Shown one piece after another: positions 9,137 to 15,617 of a stretch of DNA of 15,617 bases. The notes beneath the pieces were generated by a model. That model was given only the letters and a program-made list of their open reading frames with translations, was not told the DNA's origin and searched no databases. A program made the position numbers and the translations under genes. Origin of the DNA: Gammaproteobacteria bacterium (GTDB lineage Bacteria > Pseudomonadota > Gammaproteobacteria > Steroidobacterales > Steroidobacteraceae); NCBI GenBank assembly GCA_028293725.1, contig JAQGOE010000025.1, forward strand, positions 1 to 15,617, read 5' to 3'. How positions within the stretch are numbered: position 1 is the first letter of the stretch; each line of letters starts with the position of its first letter.

Positions 9137-10510
9137 TCACAGTCCGTAGGCTATCCGTAACAACTTCAGGGGGTGCTCGGGCTCCTGCTCGGCCAGCTCC
9201 TTCAACCCGCTCTGGATCTGGTGACCCGCCATCGGGCAATCGCTCGTGTAATGCGCCGGCTTCGCATTCTCCACCCGCGTCATCACGGGCCGCCCGATTT
9301 TCATGGACGCGGCACGAAACCTTTTCTTTACGCCGTACGTGCCGTTATGTCCCGAGCAGCGTTCGATGACGTCCACCGTCGTCTCCGGAACCAACTTCAG
9401 AACGTCACGCGTCTTCAGTCCGATATTCTGCACACGCAGATGACACGGCACGTGATAGCTCACCTTGCCCAGAGAGGTCTTGAAGTCCGTCTTCAGCAGA
9501 CCGGCGCGATGTCGCAACATGAGGTACTCGAACGGATCGAAAATCCGCTTCGCGATCAGCTGCACATCCAGGTCGTCGGGAAACATGAGCCGCAGCTCCT
9601 GTTTGAACATCAGCACGCACGAGGGAATGGGAGCGACGATGTCGTAACCCGCGTCGATCGCCTGCTTCAGGTGCGGGACATTGAAATCCTTCAGCCGCGC
9701 CACCTGCTCGAGATCGCCGAGCTCCAGCCGGGGCATGCCGCAGCACTTCTCCTGCGCGATCAGCGTCACGGGGATGTCGTTGTGCTCGAACACCGCGACC
9801 AGGTCCGTATCGAGATCGGGCTCGTTGCGGTTGCCATAACAGGTCGTGAACAGAGCCACTTTGCCGGTCGTCTGATCGGTGGAACGCACGACCGGCACGG
9901 CACGGCCTGCCGTCGATCCGTTCGCAGCAGTGCCCAGCCGATCGAGCCGCTTGCGGGCGGTACGCGAATAGTATTTTGGCAGCGGCGCAGTACGGTCCAC
10001 GCCGAGAGTTTTCTCCAGTAGCGCCCGGCCCACGGGGCTGGCGTTAACCGCATTCACGATTTCGGCGACGACGGGAATGCCCGCCAAGTTACCCACCGTG
10101 TCGGTTGCCGCGAGCGTTTTGCTCTGGAAACCTTCGCCCTTCTGGCGGTTGCGGGTCGCCTTGGCACGCAACATCAGGTGCGGGAAGTCGATATTCCACG
10201 GATGCGGCGGCACGTACGGGCACTTCGTCATGAAGCACATGTCGCACAGATAACAGTGATCTACGACTTCCCAGTAGACCTTCTTGTCGACCCCATCGAC
10301 CTCGCCCGTGGAGGACGCGTCGACGGCGTCAAACAGTGTCGGAAAGGAGTTGCACAGGCTGAAGCAACGACGGCAGCCATGGCAGACGTCGAAGACGCGC
10401 TCGAGCTCTTTCTCGAGTGCGGCCTCGTTGTAGAAATCGGGATTACGCCAGTCGAGCGGATGTCGGGTGGGGGCTTGGAGACTGCCTTCCCCAGCGGGGG
10501 TGGTGCTCAT
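9137..10510 (-). CDS. Heterodisulfide reductase/GlpC-related Fe-S protein with CCG motifs
   Basis: The protein is 457 aa from ATG 10508-10510. An N-terminal pair of [4Fe-4S] ferredoxin sites is clear: C43-x2-C46-x2-C49-x3-C53 (CHGCRRCFSLC) and C86-x2-C89-x2-C92-x4-C97-P (CYLCDMCFMTKCP). The C-terminal two thirds carry two CCG-type regions. The first has TTCYGN, EKCCGMP and PSCVLM. The second is degenerate, with VPCHLR, RCSGHNGTYG and SDCPMAG. GlpC, HdrD and LutA use this layout to pass electrons between Fe-S clusters and a partner. No membrane helix is visible, so it is cytoplasmic or attached through a partner. The frame stays open to a GTG at 10553-10555, but that start lies inside a strong stem-loop and is rejected. 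Position between rubrerythrin and DUF3501 suggests electron delivery to rubrerythrin; that is inference. Confidence 0.9.
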   Translation of the reverse strand: MSTTPAGEGSLQAPTRHPLDWRNPDFYNEAALEKELERVFDVCHGCRRCFSLCNSFPTLFDAVDASSTGEVDGVDKKVYWEVVDHCYLCDMCFMTKCPYVPPHPWNIDFPHLMLRAKATRNRQKGEGFQSKTLAATDTVGNLAGIPVVAEIVNAVNASPVGRALLEKTLGVDRTAPLPKYYSRTARKRLDRLGTAANGSTAGRAVPVVRSTDQTTGKVALFTTCYGNRNEPDLDTDLVAVFEHNDIPVTLIAQEKCCGMPRLELGDLEQVARLKDFNVPHLKQAIDAGYDIVAPIPSCVLMFKQELRLMFPDDLDVQLIAKRIFDPFEYLMLRHRAGLLKTDFKTSLGKVSYHVPCHLRVQNIGLKTRDVLKLVPETTVDVIERCSGHNGTYGVKKRFRAASMKIGRPVMTRVENAKPAHYTSDCPMAGHQIQSGLKELAEQEPEHPLKLLRIAYGL

Positions 10511-10539
10511 GCGTGTTATTAAACCCCGTAGTAGAGCAG

Positions 10540-10570
10540 CCCCGACCGGCTGCACGGCAGCCGGTCGGGG
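10540..10570. terminator. Strong stem-loop between rubrerythrin and the Fe-S gene
   Basis: This is a perfect 14-bp stem: CCCCGACCGGCTGC (10540-10553) against its complement at 10557-10570, with a 3-base loop. It lies 30 bases past the rubrerythrin stop and about 30 bases before the Fe-S gene ATG. No T-run follows on the minus strand. It may partly terminate transcription or block 3' decay so that rubrerythrin is made in excess over the two downstream proteins. Confidence 0.55.
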
Positions 10571-10600
10571 GCAGCACTTCGCTTGGCTCGCGAGATCGTC

Positions 10601-11014
10601 TTAAAGCGAATCCAGGGCCTTCTGGAAGCGGTTCGCGTGCGAGCGCTCGGCCTTCGCCAGCGTCTCGAACCAGTCCGCGATTTCGGTGAAGCCTTCGTCA
10701 CGCGCGGACTTCGCCATACCCGGGTACATGTCGGTGTACTCGTGGGTCTCGCCGGCGATGGCGGCCTTCAGATTCAACTTCGTCTCGCCGATCGGCAAAC
10801 CCGTGGCGGGGTCACCAACAGCCTCGAGGTACTCGAGGTGGCCGTGCGCGTGGCCGGTCTCGCCTTCGGCGGTCGAACGGAACACGGTGGAAACGTCGTT
10901 GAAGCCTTCGACGTCGGCCTTCGCTGCGAAGTACAGATAGCGGCGATTGGCCTGCGACTCGCCTGCGAAGGCGTCCTTGAGATTCTTCTCGGTCTTGCTG
11001 CCTTTCAGATTCAC
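10601..11014 (-). CDS. Rubrerythrin-family di-iron protein without rubredoxin domain
   Basis: This four-helix ferritin-like protein of 137 aa carries the full rubrerythrin di-iron ligand set: Glu19 ([10 protein letters not shown]), Glu52 and His55 ([10 protein letters not shown]), Glu89 and Glu92 ([12 protein letters not shown]), Glu123 and His126 (AERSHANRF). Rubrerythrins reduce H2O2 at this site. The classical protein (about 190 aa) has a C-terminal Cys4 rubredoxin domain that supplies electrons. Here the chain ends right after the fourth helix and contains no cysteine at all, so an external donor is required. The start is a GTG at 11012-11014, fixed by a near-perfect Shine-Dalgarno (GAGGAG) 6 bases upstream. 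The gene is first in a cluster with the Fe-S and DUF3501 genes and has its own promoter and a palindromic operator candidate. Confidence 0.93.
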   Translation of the reverse strand: MNLKGSKTEKNLKDAFAGESQANRRYLYFAAKADVEGFNDVSTVFRSTAEGETGHAHGHLEYLEAVGDPATGLPIGETKLNLKAAIAGETHEYTDMYPGMAKSARDEGFTEIADWFETLAKAERSHANRFQKALDSL

Positions 11015-11020
11015 GACGAT

Positions 11021-11026
11021 CTCCTC
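11021..11026 (-). promoter_or_regulatory. Strong ribosome binding site of the rubrerythrin gene
   Basis: GAGGAG on the minus strand, 6 bases before the GTG codon. It fixes this non-ATG start and suggests high expression. Confidence 0.85.
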
Positions 11027-11028
11027 AC

Positions 11029-11043
11029 TTAGACTAGGTCTAA
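11029..11043. promoter_or_regulatory. Palindromic operator candidate upstream of rubrerythrin
   Basis: TTAGAC-TAG-GTCTAA is a perfect inverted repeat with 6-bp arms and a 3-bp spacer, placed just downstream of the expected transcription start and just upstream of the Shine-Dalgarno. A related copy (TAGACTTGGGC at 11060-11070, against TAGACTAGGTC at 11030-11040; 9 of 11 identical) lies exactly 30 bp away and overlaps the -10. I do not match it to a known regulator. Confidence 0.55.
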
Positions 11044-11055
11044 CATAGGGTAGCG

Positions 11056-11084
11056 ACTCTAGACTTGGGCCTGAGGCACGTCAA
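11056..11084 (-). promoter_or_regulatory. Candidate sigma70 promoter of the rubrerythrin cluster
   Basis: On the minus strand, TTGACG (11079-11084, 5 of 6) and TAGAGT (11056-11061, 4 of 6) are 17 bases apart. Start of transcription is expected near 11048, giving a leader of about 35 bases that contains the palindrome and the GAGGAG ribosome site. Confidence 0.6.
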
Positions 11085-11144
11085 CCGCCAGCTCAGCCAC
11101 TGCCCGCTGCGAGGACTGCCCGGACGCAAACTGGCCGCGCTGAT

Positions 11145-11172
11145 TTGACCCCTCTCGACGCCGGTGTGTAAC
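11145..11172 (+). promoter_or_regulatory. Candidate sigma70 promoter of xseB-ispA
   Basis: TTGACC (11145-11150, 5 of 6) and TGTAAC (11167-11172, 4 of 6) have a 16-base spacer. Transcription would start near 11180, leaving a leader of about 40 bases. It diverges from the rubrerythrin promoter; the two -35 boxes are about 60 bp apart. Confidence 0.5.
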
Positions 11173-11205
11173 GTGGCCCCCCTTTATGTCACTGTGCGTT
11201 TGTGC

Positions 11206-11210
11206 AGGAG
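11206..11210 (+). promoter_or_regulatory. Ribosome binding site of xseB
   Basis: AGGAG lies 10 bases before GTG 11221 and 7 before the adjacent TTG 11218. It rules out the more upstream in-frame GTG at 11164. Confidence 0.7.
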
Positions 11211-11220
11211 CCGTCGCTTG

Positions 11221-11487
11221 GTGCGCGATACTAAAACCCCTGATTTCGAGGAAGCATTGGCCGAGCTCGAAAGTCTGGTCGAGCGATTGGAGCGTGGCGA
11301 TCTGCCGCTGGATGAGGCTCTCAAGACCTTCGAGCGGGGCGTCGAGCTGACACGTCACTGCCAGTCCTCACTGAAGTCCGCGCAACAGAAAGTGGAGATC
11401 CTGCTGAAACGCGGCAACACCGCCGAAATCGAGCCCTTCAGCGTGGCTGAAGACGAGGCCGGGGCGCCTCCCTCGGTGGGTGGATGA
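11221..11487 (+). CDS. xseB: Exodeoxyribonuclease VII small subunit
   Basis: XseB is a small helical subunit that binds several-to-one to XseA and is needed for the activity of this single-strand-specific exonuclease. The 88 aa product contains the family core DFEEALAELESLVERLERGDLPLDEALKTFERGVEL, then SAQQKVEILL, matching E. coli XseB closely in order and spacing. The tail is Glu/Pro/Gly-rich. The start is either GTG 11221 or the neighbouring TTG 11218, both served by AGGAG 11206-11210. The frame is open further up to a GTG at 11164, but those residues fall on the promoter and do not belong to the family. xseB directly precedes ispA and dxs, a common arrangement in Gammaproteobacteria. Confidence 0.93.
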   Translation: MRDTKTPDFEEALAELESLVERLERGDLPLDEALKTFERGVELTRHCQSSLKSAQQKVEILLKRGNTAEIEPFSVAEDEAGAPPSVGG

Positions 11488-11512
11488 TTCTTTCGTACGG
11501 CAGCTCCGTGCG

Positions 11513-12415
11513 ATGACCCAGTCTCCCGAGTTCGCCGGGCGCATCGCCTCATACCGGTCCCGCATTGAAACGGTCCTGGACGAGTGCCTTGCCCTGCCAG
11601 ACTCTGGAACGGCCCGTCTCCGCGAAGCCATGCGCTACAGCGCCCTCGGTGGCGGCAAACGGCTGCGCCCGACGCTCGTTTATCTCACTGGCGAGTCACT
11701 GGGCGCGCCGATAGAGGAACTTGATTCGCCCGCGGCGGCCGTCGAACTCATCCACGTCTACAGCCTCGTTCACGACGACCTGCCGGCGATGGACAACGAT
11801 GACCTCCGACGAGGGCGCCCCACCTGCCACCGCGCGTACGACGAAGCGACCGCCATCCTCGTGGGTGACGCTCTGCAGGCGCTCGCTTTCGCGGTCTTGG
11901 GTGACGATACAAGGGGCCACCAGGACGCTTCCGTACGGCTCGCCATGATCCGCGTCCTTGCCCAGGCCACCGGAACGAGCGGCATGGCTGGCGGCCAGGC
12001 AGTGGATCTCGCCGCGGTCGGCCAGAACCTTACCGTGGCGGACATTGAGAACATGCACCGGCGCAAGACCGGCGCGCTCATCGAGGGCAGTGTCCTGCTG
12101 GGAGCGCTCGCCGCCGGCGTTACGGCAGGGCCACGGCTGGAGGCCCTCAGGCGCTTCGGCGCGGAAATCGGCCTCGCCTTCCAAATCCAGGACGACATTC
12201 TCGATGTCGAAGGCGACTCGTCGCTCCTGGGCAAATCCACTGGAGCCGACGCGGCTCACAATAAGCCCACGTACCCGAGCACGGTGGGACTCGGGAACGC
12301 GCGTGCGCGAGCCCGCCAATTGCGTGACGACGCCATTTCCGCGCTACAACCGCTCGGCGCCGACGGGACCGTCCTAGCCGATCTGGCTCACTTTGTGGTA
12401 AGCCGTGTGACCTGA
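11513..12415 (+). CDS. ispA: Farnesyl diphosphate synthase (polyprenyl synthetase)
   Basis: The enzyme condenses IPP with DMAPP and GPP to make farnesyl diphosphate, the precursor of undecaprenyl phosphate and quinone side chains. The 300 aa version starts at ATG 11513 (E. coli 299 aa). Family motifs are GGGKRLRP, the first Asp-rich motif [11 protein letters not shown] (Asp88, Asp89, Asp94) followed by [24 protein letters not shown], and the second Asp-rich motif FQIQDDILD (Asp227, Asp228, Asp231). [11 protein letters not shown] closes the active site. A GTG at 11480, overlapping the xseB end by 8 bases, is an alternative start that adds 11 residues. Neither start has a good Shine-Dalgarno. 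A 10-codon reading frame at 11484-11516 joins the xseB stop to ATG 11513 by ATGA overlaps at both ends, which would allow coupled re-initiation. Confidence 0.94.
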   Translation: MTQSPEFAGRIASYRSRIETVLDECLALPDSGTARLREAMRYSALGGGKRLRPTLVYLTGESLGAPIEELDSPAAAVELIHVYSLVHDDLPAMDNDDLRRGRPTCHRAYDEATAILVGDALQALAFAVLGDDTRGHQDASVRLAMIRVLAQATGTSGMAGGQAVDLAAVGQNLTVADIENMHRRKTGALIEGSVLLGALAAGVTAGPRLEALRRFGAEIGLAFQIQDDILDVEGDSSLLGKSTGADAAHNKPTYPSTVGLGNARARARQLRDDAISALQPLGADGTVLADLAHFVVSRVT

Positions 12416-12473
12416 GCCGGCCTGTGGCTTTTGCCCAACGCGTCGGGGTTTCGAGCCACGTCGCGTGCCGGTG

Positions 12474-12479
12474 TACACT
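12474..12479 (+). promoter_or_regulatory. -10-like element immediately before dxs
   Basis: TACACT (4 of 6) ends 7 bases before the dxs ATG. A poor -35 match (TTTCGA, 12449-12454) lies 19 bases upstream of it. If active, it would give a leaderless or nearly leaderless dxs mRNA, consistent with the absence of a Shine-Dalgarno. Confidence 0.3.
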
Positions 12480-12486
12480 CCGCCAA

Positions 12487-14397
12487 ATGAGTGGCCAAAA
12501 TGGCAAGAACCCGTTGCTGAATACCATCGAGAGTCCGGCTGACCTGCGCAAGTTGTCGCCGGCGAAACTTCCGGCCCTGGCCCAGGAGCTCAGGGAATTT
12601 CTGATCCAGAGCGTGAGTACCCGTGGAGGTCACTTCGCCGCTGGATTGGGAACCGTGGAGCTGACTATTGCGCTGCACTATGTCTTTGACACGCCCCGCG
12701 ATCGGATCGTGTGGGACGTGGGACACCAGGCCTATCCGCACAAGGTGCTGACGGGCCGGCGCGAGCAGTTACACACCATCAAGCAGCCGGGCGGCCTCGC
12801 GCCCTTTCCGACACGCTCCGAAAGCGAGTACGACACGTTCGGAGTCGGGCACTCGAGCACCTCGATAAGTGCGGCCCTCGGCATGGCCGTCGGTGCCGAG
12901 CGGCTCGGCGATGACCGGCGCGTCGTCGCCGTGATCGGCGATGGAGCGATGACCGCGGGCATGGCCTTCGAGGCCCTGAACCACGCGGGCTCGCTGCCGA
13001 CCAACCTACTGGTCATCCTGAACGACAACGACATGTCGATTTCGGAGAACGTCGGCGCGCTCTCGAGCCAGCTCGCGCGCGCTCTTTCCGGCCGCATGTA
13101 CGCGCACCTGCGCGAGGGCGGGAAGAAGGTCCTGCGGCAGATGCCTACCGTGTGGGAGTTGGCACGCCGCTCGGAAGAGCATCTCAAGGGCATGGTGTTG
13201 CCCGGAACCCTGTTCGAGGAGTTGGGTTTCAACTACATCGGACCGGTGGACGGCCACGATGTCAAAGCGCTCGTGACCACCCTGAAAAATCTGCGCCAGC
13301 TGCACGGGCCGCAGTTCCTCCACGTCGTCACGCGCAAGGGCAAGGGTTACGCGCCGGCGGAAGCCGACCCGATCAAGTGGCATGGCCCGGGTCCGTTCGA
13401 CCCCGCCAGCGGTACCATCTTCAAGGAAAAGGCCACCGGGCCGACCTACTCCCAGATCTTCGGGCAATGGCTGTGTGACATGGCGGCCCGCGACCCCACC
13501 ATCATCGGCGTGACGCCTGCGATGCGCGAGGGCTCTGGACTCGTTGAGTTCTCGAAGCGCTTTCCCGATCGCTACTTCGACGTCGCGATCGCCGAGCAAC
13601 ATGCGGTCACTTTCGCGGCAGGATTGGCGGTGGAGGGCCTGAAGCCCATTGTTGCCATCTATTCAACTTTCCTGCAGCGCGCCTACGATCAGCTCATTCA
13701 TGACGTGGCGCTGCAGAATCTGCCCGTGGTTTTCGCTCTCGACCGCGCCGGCCTCGTCGGCAGCGACGGCGCGACTCACCAGGGAGCCTACGACGTCTCG
13801 TTCCTCCGCTGTATTCCCAACATGACCGTGATGGCGCCGGCGGACGAGAACGAGTGCCGCCAGATGTTATATACGGCGACCACGCTGCCCGGCCCTTCCG
13901 CGGTCCGCTATCCGCGTGGCACCGGACCGGGAGTTCCGCTGGTCGAGGAAATGACAGCATTGCCGGTCGGCAAGGCGCAGACGCGCCGCGAAGGCCGCAG
14001 CGGACTTGCGATCCTGGTGTTTGGCACGCTGTTGGAGCCGGCCATGAAGATCGCGGAGCGGCTCGACGCCACGCTCGTGAACATGCGCTGGATAAAGCCA
14101 CTGGACGAGGATCTGGTCATTGCGGTGGCTGCGCGCCATCGAGCGATCATCACCATCGAGGAGAACGCCACCATCGGCGGTGCGGGCTCCGCGGTGGGCG
14201 AATTGCTGGCGTCCGAAGGGCTGCTCATACCGCTTTTGCAGCTCGGTATTCCAGATCGTTTTATCGAGCACGGCTCCCGCGACAGCTGCCTGGTCGCCGC
14301 CGGATTGGACGCCGCGGGCCTGACCTCCAGCATCGACCGCTGGTGGGCTTTGCAGACGCGGGAACGCGAACGTATTCGATCGGCCGGCGGCGCTTGA
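12487..14397 (+). CDS. dxs: 1-deoxy-D-xylulose-5-phosphate synthase
   Basis: Dxs joins pyruvate and glyceraldehyde 3-phosphate with thiamine diphosphate in the first step of the MEP isoprenoid pathway. The 636 aa product compares with 620 in E. coli. Visible features are GGHFAAGLG (His50), [23 protein letters not shown] (His122) and the ThDP/Mg motif [15 protein letters not shown] (from Gly151) ending at NDND. Further on come [11 protein letters not shown], the catalytic Glu370 in [30 protein letters not shown], and the C-terminal domain with [14 protein letters not shown]. The frame is open 21 codons upstream to 12424, but those residues are not family-like; ATG 12487 fits. There is no Shine-Dalgarno. 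Its product feeds IPP/DMAPP to IspA, encoded just upstream, so the pair covers the entry and an exit of one pathway. Confidence 0.97.
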   Translation: MSGQNGKNPLLNTIESPADLRKLSPAKLPALAQELREFLIQSVSTRGGHFAAGLGTVELTIALHYVFDTPRDRIVWDVGHQAYPHKVLTGRREQLHTIKQPGGLAPFPTRSESEYDTFGVGHSSTSISAALGMAVGAERLGDDRRVVAVIGDGAMTAGMAFEALNHAGSLPTNLLVILNDNDMSISENVGALSSQLARALSGRMYAHLREGGKKVLRQMPTVWELARRSEEHLKGMVLPGTLFEELGFNYIGPVDGHDVKALVTTLKNLRQLHGPQFLHVVTRKGKGYAPAEADPIKWHGPGPFDPASGTIFKEKATGPTYSQIFGQWLCDMAARDPTIIGVTPAMREGSGLVEFSKRFPDRYFDVAIAEQHAVTFAAGLAVEGLKPIVAIYSTFLQRAYDQLIHDVALQNLPVVFALDRAGLVGSDGATHQGAYDVSFLRCIPNMTVMAPADENECRQMLYTATTLPGPSAVRYPRGTGPGVPLVEEMTALPVGKAQTRREGRSGLAILVFGTLLEPAMKIAERLDATLVNMRWIKPLDEDLVIAVAARHRAIITIEENATIGGAGSAVGELLASEGLLIPLLQLGIPDRFIEHGSRDSCLVAAGLDAAGLTSSIDRWWALQTRERERIRSAGGA

Positions 14398-14418
14398 ACC
14401 CCGGCCGGGGCGCCCCTA

Positions 14419-14440
14419 CTTACCCACTATATTAGGTAAG
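14419..14440. promoter_or_regulatory. Inverted repeat upstream of folE2
   Basis: CTTACC (14419-14424) and GGTAAG (14435-14440) flank an AT-rich centre holding a -10-like TATATT (14428-14433). The repeat ends 17 bases before the folE2 ATG. A protein bound here would cover the promoter. It does not resemble the usual proteobacterial Zur box as I know it. GC-rich self-complementary sequence (CCCCGGCCGGGG, then GGGGCGCCCC) lies just upstream, after the dxs stop. Confidence 0.4.
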
Positions 14441-14457
14441 CTTTCAGGCTTGATGAC

Positions 14458-15288
14458 ATGACGCCCCCTCCCGGCAACGCCAAGATCGTGCGACCCGTCG
14501 TTACGGAAATTGAGGATGTACAGGGGCGTGCCGACACGCGCCGCCTGCCCATCAATCGCGTGGGCATCAAGGACATCCGCCACCCCGTGCGGGTGAAGGA
14601 CCGCTCGGCGGGTGAGCAGCACACCATCGCGACCTTCAACATGTACGTGAGCCTGCCCCACAACTTCAAGGGCACGCACATGTCTCGCTTCGTGGAAATC
14701 CTCCACGGCGAGCGCGAGATCTCGGTGGAGTCGTTTCGCGCGATGCTGGAGAAGATGACCGACCGGCTCGAGGCCGACACGGGTCACATCGAGATGAACT
14801 TTCCATTCTTCGTCATGAAGAAAGCCCCCGTCTCCGGTGTCGAGAGCCTCATGGACTACCAGGCGACCCTCATCGGCGAGCGCCGTAACGGCGAGACCGA
14901 AATGTGGGTGCGCGTCGTGGTGCCGGTGACGAGCCTGTGCCCGTGCTCGAAAAAGATCTCCGCGTATGGCGCGCACAACCAGCGCTCGCACGTCACGATA
15001 AAAGCGAAGCTGCGCTCGCACCTGTGGATCGAGGAGATTATCGGAATCGCCGAGAGCGAGGCCTCCAGTGAGCTCTACGGTATCCTGAAGCGCCCCGATG
15101 AGAAGTATGTGACCGAGCGGGCGTACGACAATCCAAAGTTCGTCGAGGACATGGTGCGCGATGTGGCCGCGCGTTTGAACGCGGACGAGCGGATTGCCGC
15201 GTATACGGTCGAGTCCGAGAACTTCGAATCGATCCACAACCATTCCGCGTACGCCTTGATCGAGCGTGACAAGGACGCGGAAGACTAG
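14458..15288 (+). CDS. folE2: GTP cyclohydrolase FolE2 (type IB)
   Basis: This enzyme of 276 aa opens GTP to 7,8-dihydroneopterin triphosphate, the first step to tetrahydrofolate and, in many bacteria, to queuosine. It is the metal-flexible counterpart of zinc-dependent FolE. Family marks are [33 protein letters not shown] (Cys161), GAHNQRSHV (His173), [26 protein letters not shown] (Glu215) and [11 protein letters not shown] (His260). Cys161, His173, Glu215 and His260 occupy the positions of the metal ligands described for the Neisseria enzyme, offset by 14. FolE2 genes are often induced by zinc shortage, but no Zur-like box is evident; an unrelated inverted repeat lies upstream. The start has only a weak AGG 9 bases away. 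It follows dxs by 60 bases and may be read from the same transcript. Confidence 0.96.
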   Translation: MTPPPGNAKIVRPVVTEIEDVQGRADTRRLPINRVGIKDIRHPVRVKDRSAGEQHTIATFNMYVSLPHNFKGTHMSRFVEILHGEREISVESFRAMLEKMTDRLEADTGHIEMNFPFFVMKKAPVSGVESLMDYQATLIGERRNGETEMWVRVVVPVTSLCPCSKKISAYGAHNQRSHVTIKAKLRSHLWIEEIIGIAESEASSELYGILKRPDEKYVTERAYDNPKFVEDMVRDVAARLNADERIAAYTVESENFESIHNHSAYALIERDKDAED

Positions 15289-15349
15289 GGTCGCCGCAGG
15301 CCAGGGCGGCCGGCAGACTCAGCTTACGAATAATTAATCCGGCCTTCAT

Positions 15350-15370
15350 GACGGCGAGCGAACTCGCGTC
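15350..15370. other. Short hairpin between folE2 and psiF-like gene
   Basis: GAC plus GCGAG (15350-15358, with one bulged G) pairs with CTCGC plus GTC (15363-15370) around a CGAA loop. It lies 62 bases past the folE2 stop and 54 before the next ATG. No T-run follows. It could be a weak terminator for folE2 or part of the next gene's leader. Confidence 0.3.
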
Positions 15371-15423
15371 TAACGTGTGGTCTGCCGCGAGTGCTCGCGC
15401 CACCGCTCGAACTGGAGACCTGA

Positions 15424-15617
15424 ATGAAGATCACCGCCGCTCTCGCTGCCGTTGCCGTTCTTGGCTGGGGCGCCGCCTTCGCCGCCGACCCGCCGGCTAC
15501 GACCACGGCCACGCCCAGCAGCGCGAGTGCGACCCCCGTAAAGCCCATGTCCCTCAAGGCTTGCAACAAGCAGGCGGATGCCAAGAGCCTGACCGGGGCG
15601 CAGCGCTCCACTTTCGT
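15424..15617 (+). CDS. psiF: PsiF-family exported protein, N-terminal part (cut by right edge)
   Basis: 64 codons are visible before the window ends. Residues 1 to about 21 form a Sec signal peptide (MKITAALAAVAVLGWGAAFA-AD). A Thr/Ala/Pro-rich spacer follows. Then begins a PsiF repeat, SLKACNKQADAKSLTGAQRSTF, which matches the Cys-Asn-x-Gln-Ala and Leu-x-Gly pattern of E. coli PsiF. E. coli PsiF is a small periplasmic protein induced by phosphate starvation; its function is unknown. GGAG (15414-15417) lies 6 bases before the ATG and supports the start. No PhoB box is apparent in 15289-15423. The number of repeats cannot be seen. The family call rests on half a repeat, so it is good but not certain. 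Confidence 0.8.
   Translation, partial: MKITAALAAVAVLGWGAAFAADPPATTTATPSSASATPVKPMSLKACNKQADAKSLTGAQRSTF

Noticed and set aside
10511..10555. Upstream GTG start for the Fe-S protein
   Set aside because: The GTG lies inside the 14-bp stem-loop, and the extra 15 residues are not expected in the family.
11164..11220. Upstream GTG start for xseB
   Set aside because: It overlaps the -10 of the proposed promoter and adds non-family residues; the AGGAG at 11206-11210 points to 11218/11221.
14416..15243. Minus-strand open frame (275 codons) opposite folE2
   Set aside because: It is a shadow of folE2, which shows complete metal-ligand motifs on the plus strand.
15289..15423. Pho box for the psiF-like gene
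   Set aside because: I looked for CTGTCAT-type direct repeats; only a single weak TTCATGAC-like stretch is present, which is not enough.
15324..15611. Minus-strand open frame (95 codons) opposite the right-edge gene
   Set aside because: The plus strand shows a Shine-Dalgarno, a clean signal peptide and a PsiF repeat; the minus frame is Ala/Arg-rich shadow.

Overview
The window is an ordinary-looking chromosomal segment from a GC-rich Gammaproteobacterium. The domain sizes of ParC (752 aa) and ParE (630 aa) equal those of the E. coli proteins as I recall them. Dxs, IspA and XseB are also of gammaproteobacterial type. My best guess is the Xanthomonadales/Nevskiales/Steroidobacter neighbourhood, but that is inference only. 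I see no tRNA, rRNA, insertion sequence, CRISPR array or phage gene, and base use looks even throughout.

Left part (1-8401), all genes on the minus strand. Read in the direction of transcription, the order is parE and parC (topoisomerase IV), then a Fur-type operator embedded in a promoter, then a di-haem cytochrome c peroxidase/MauG-like lipoprotein coupled to an outer-membrane porin. A stem-loop follows, then msrC (free methionine-R-sulfoxide reductase) and the start of a RarD-type permease that runs off the left edge.

Middle part (8551-11014), also minus strand. This is a three-gene cluster: a rubrerythrin with no rubredoxin domain, a GlpC/HdrD-like Fe-S protein with CCG-type motifs, and a DUF3501 protein. 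It has its own promoter, a strong Shine-Dalgarno and a perfect palindrome near the start site. A 14-bp stem-loop separates rubrerythrin from the two downstream genes.

Right part (11221-15617), plus strand. xseB, ispA and dxs form an isoprenoid-precursor run with the exonuclease VII small subunit gene at its head. folE2 (zinc-independent GTP cyclohydrolase I) follows, preceded by an inverted repeat. A PsiF-family exported protein begins at 15424 and is cut by the right edge. The rubrerythrin and xseB promoters are divergent and share the gap 11015-11220.

Two points deserve most attention. First, the haem peroxidase/porin pair appears to be repressed by iron through Fur, although the enzyme itself needs two haems. 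Second, the rubrerythrin/Fe-S/DUF3501 cluster could be a self-contained peroxide-reducing system in which the Fe-S protein replaces the missing rubredoxin domain as electron donor. Both functional readings are inference from context.
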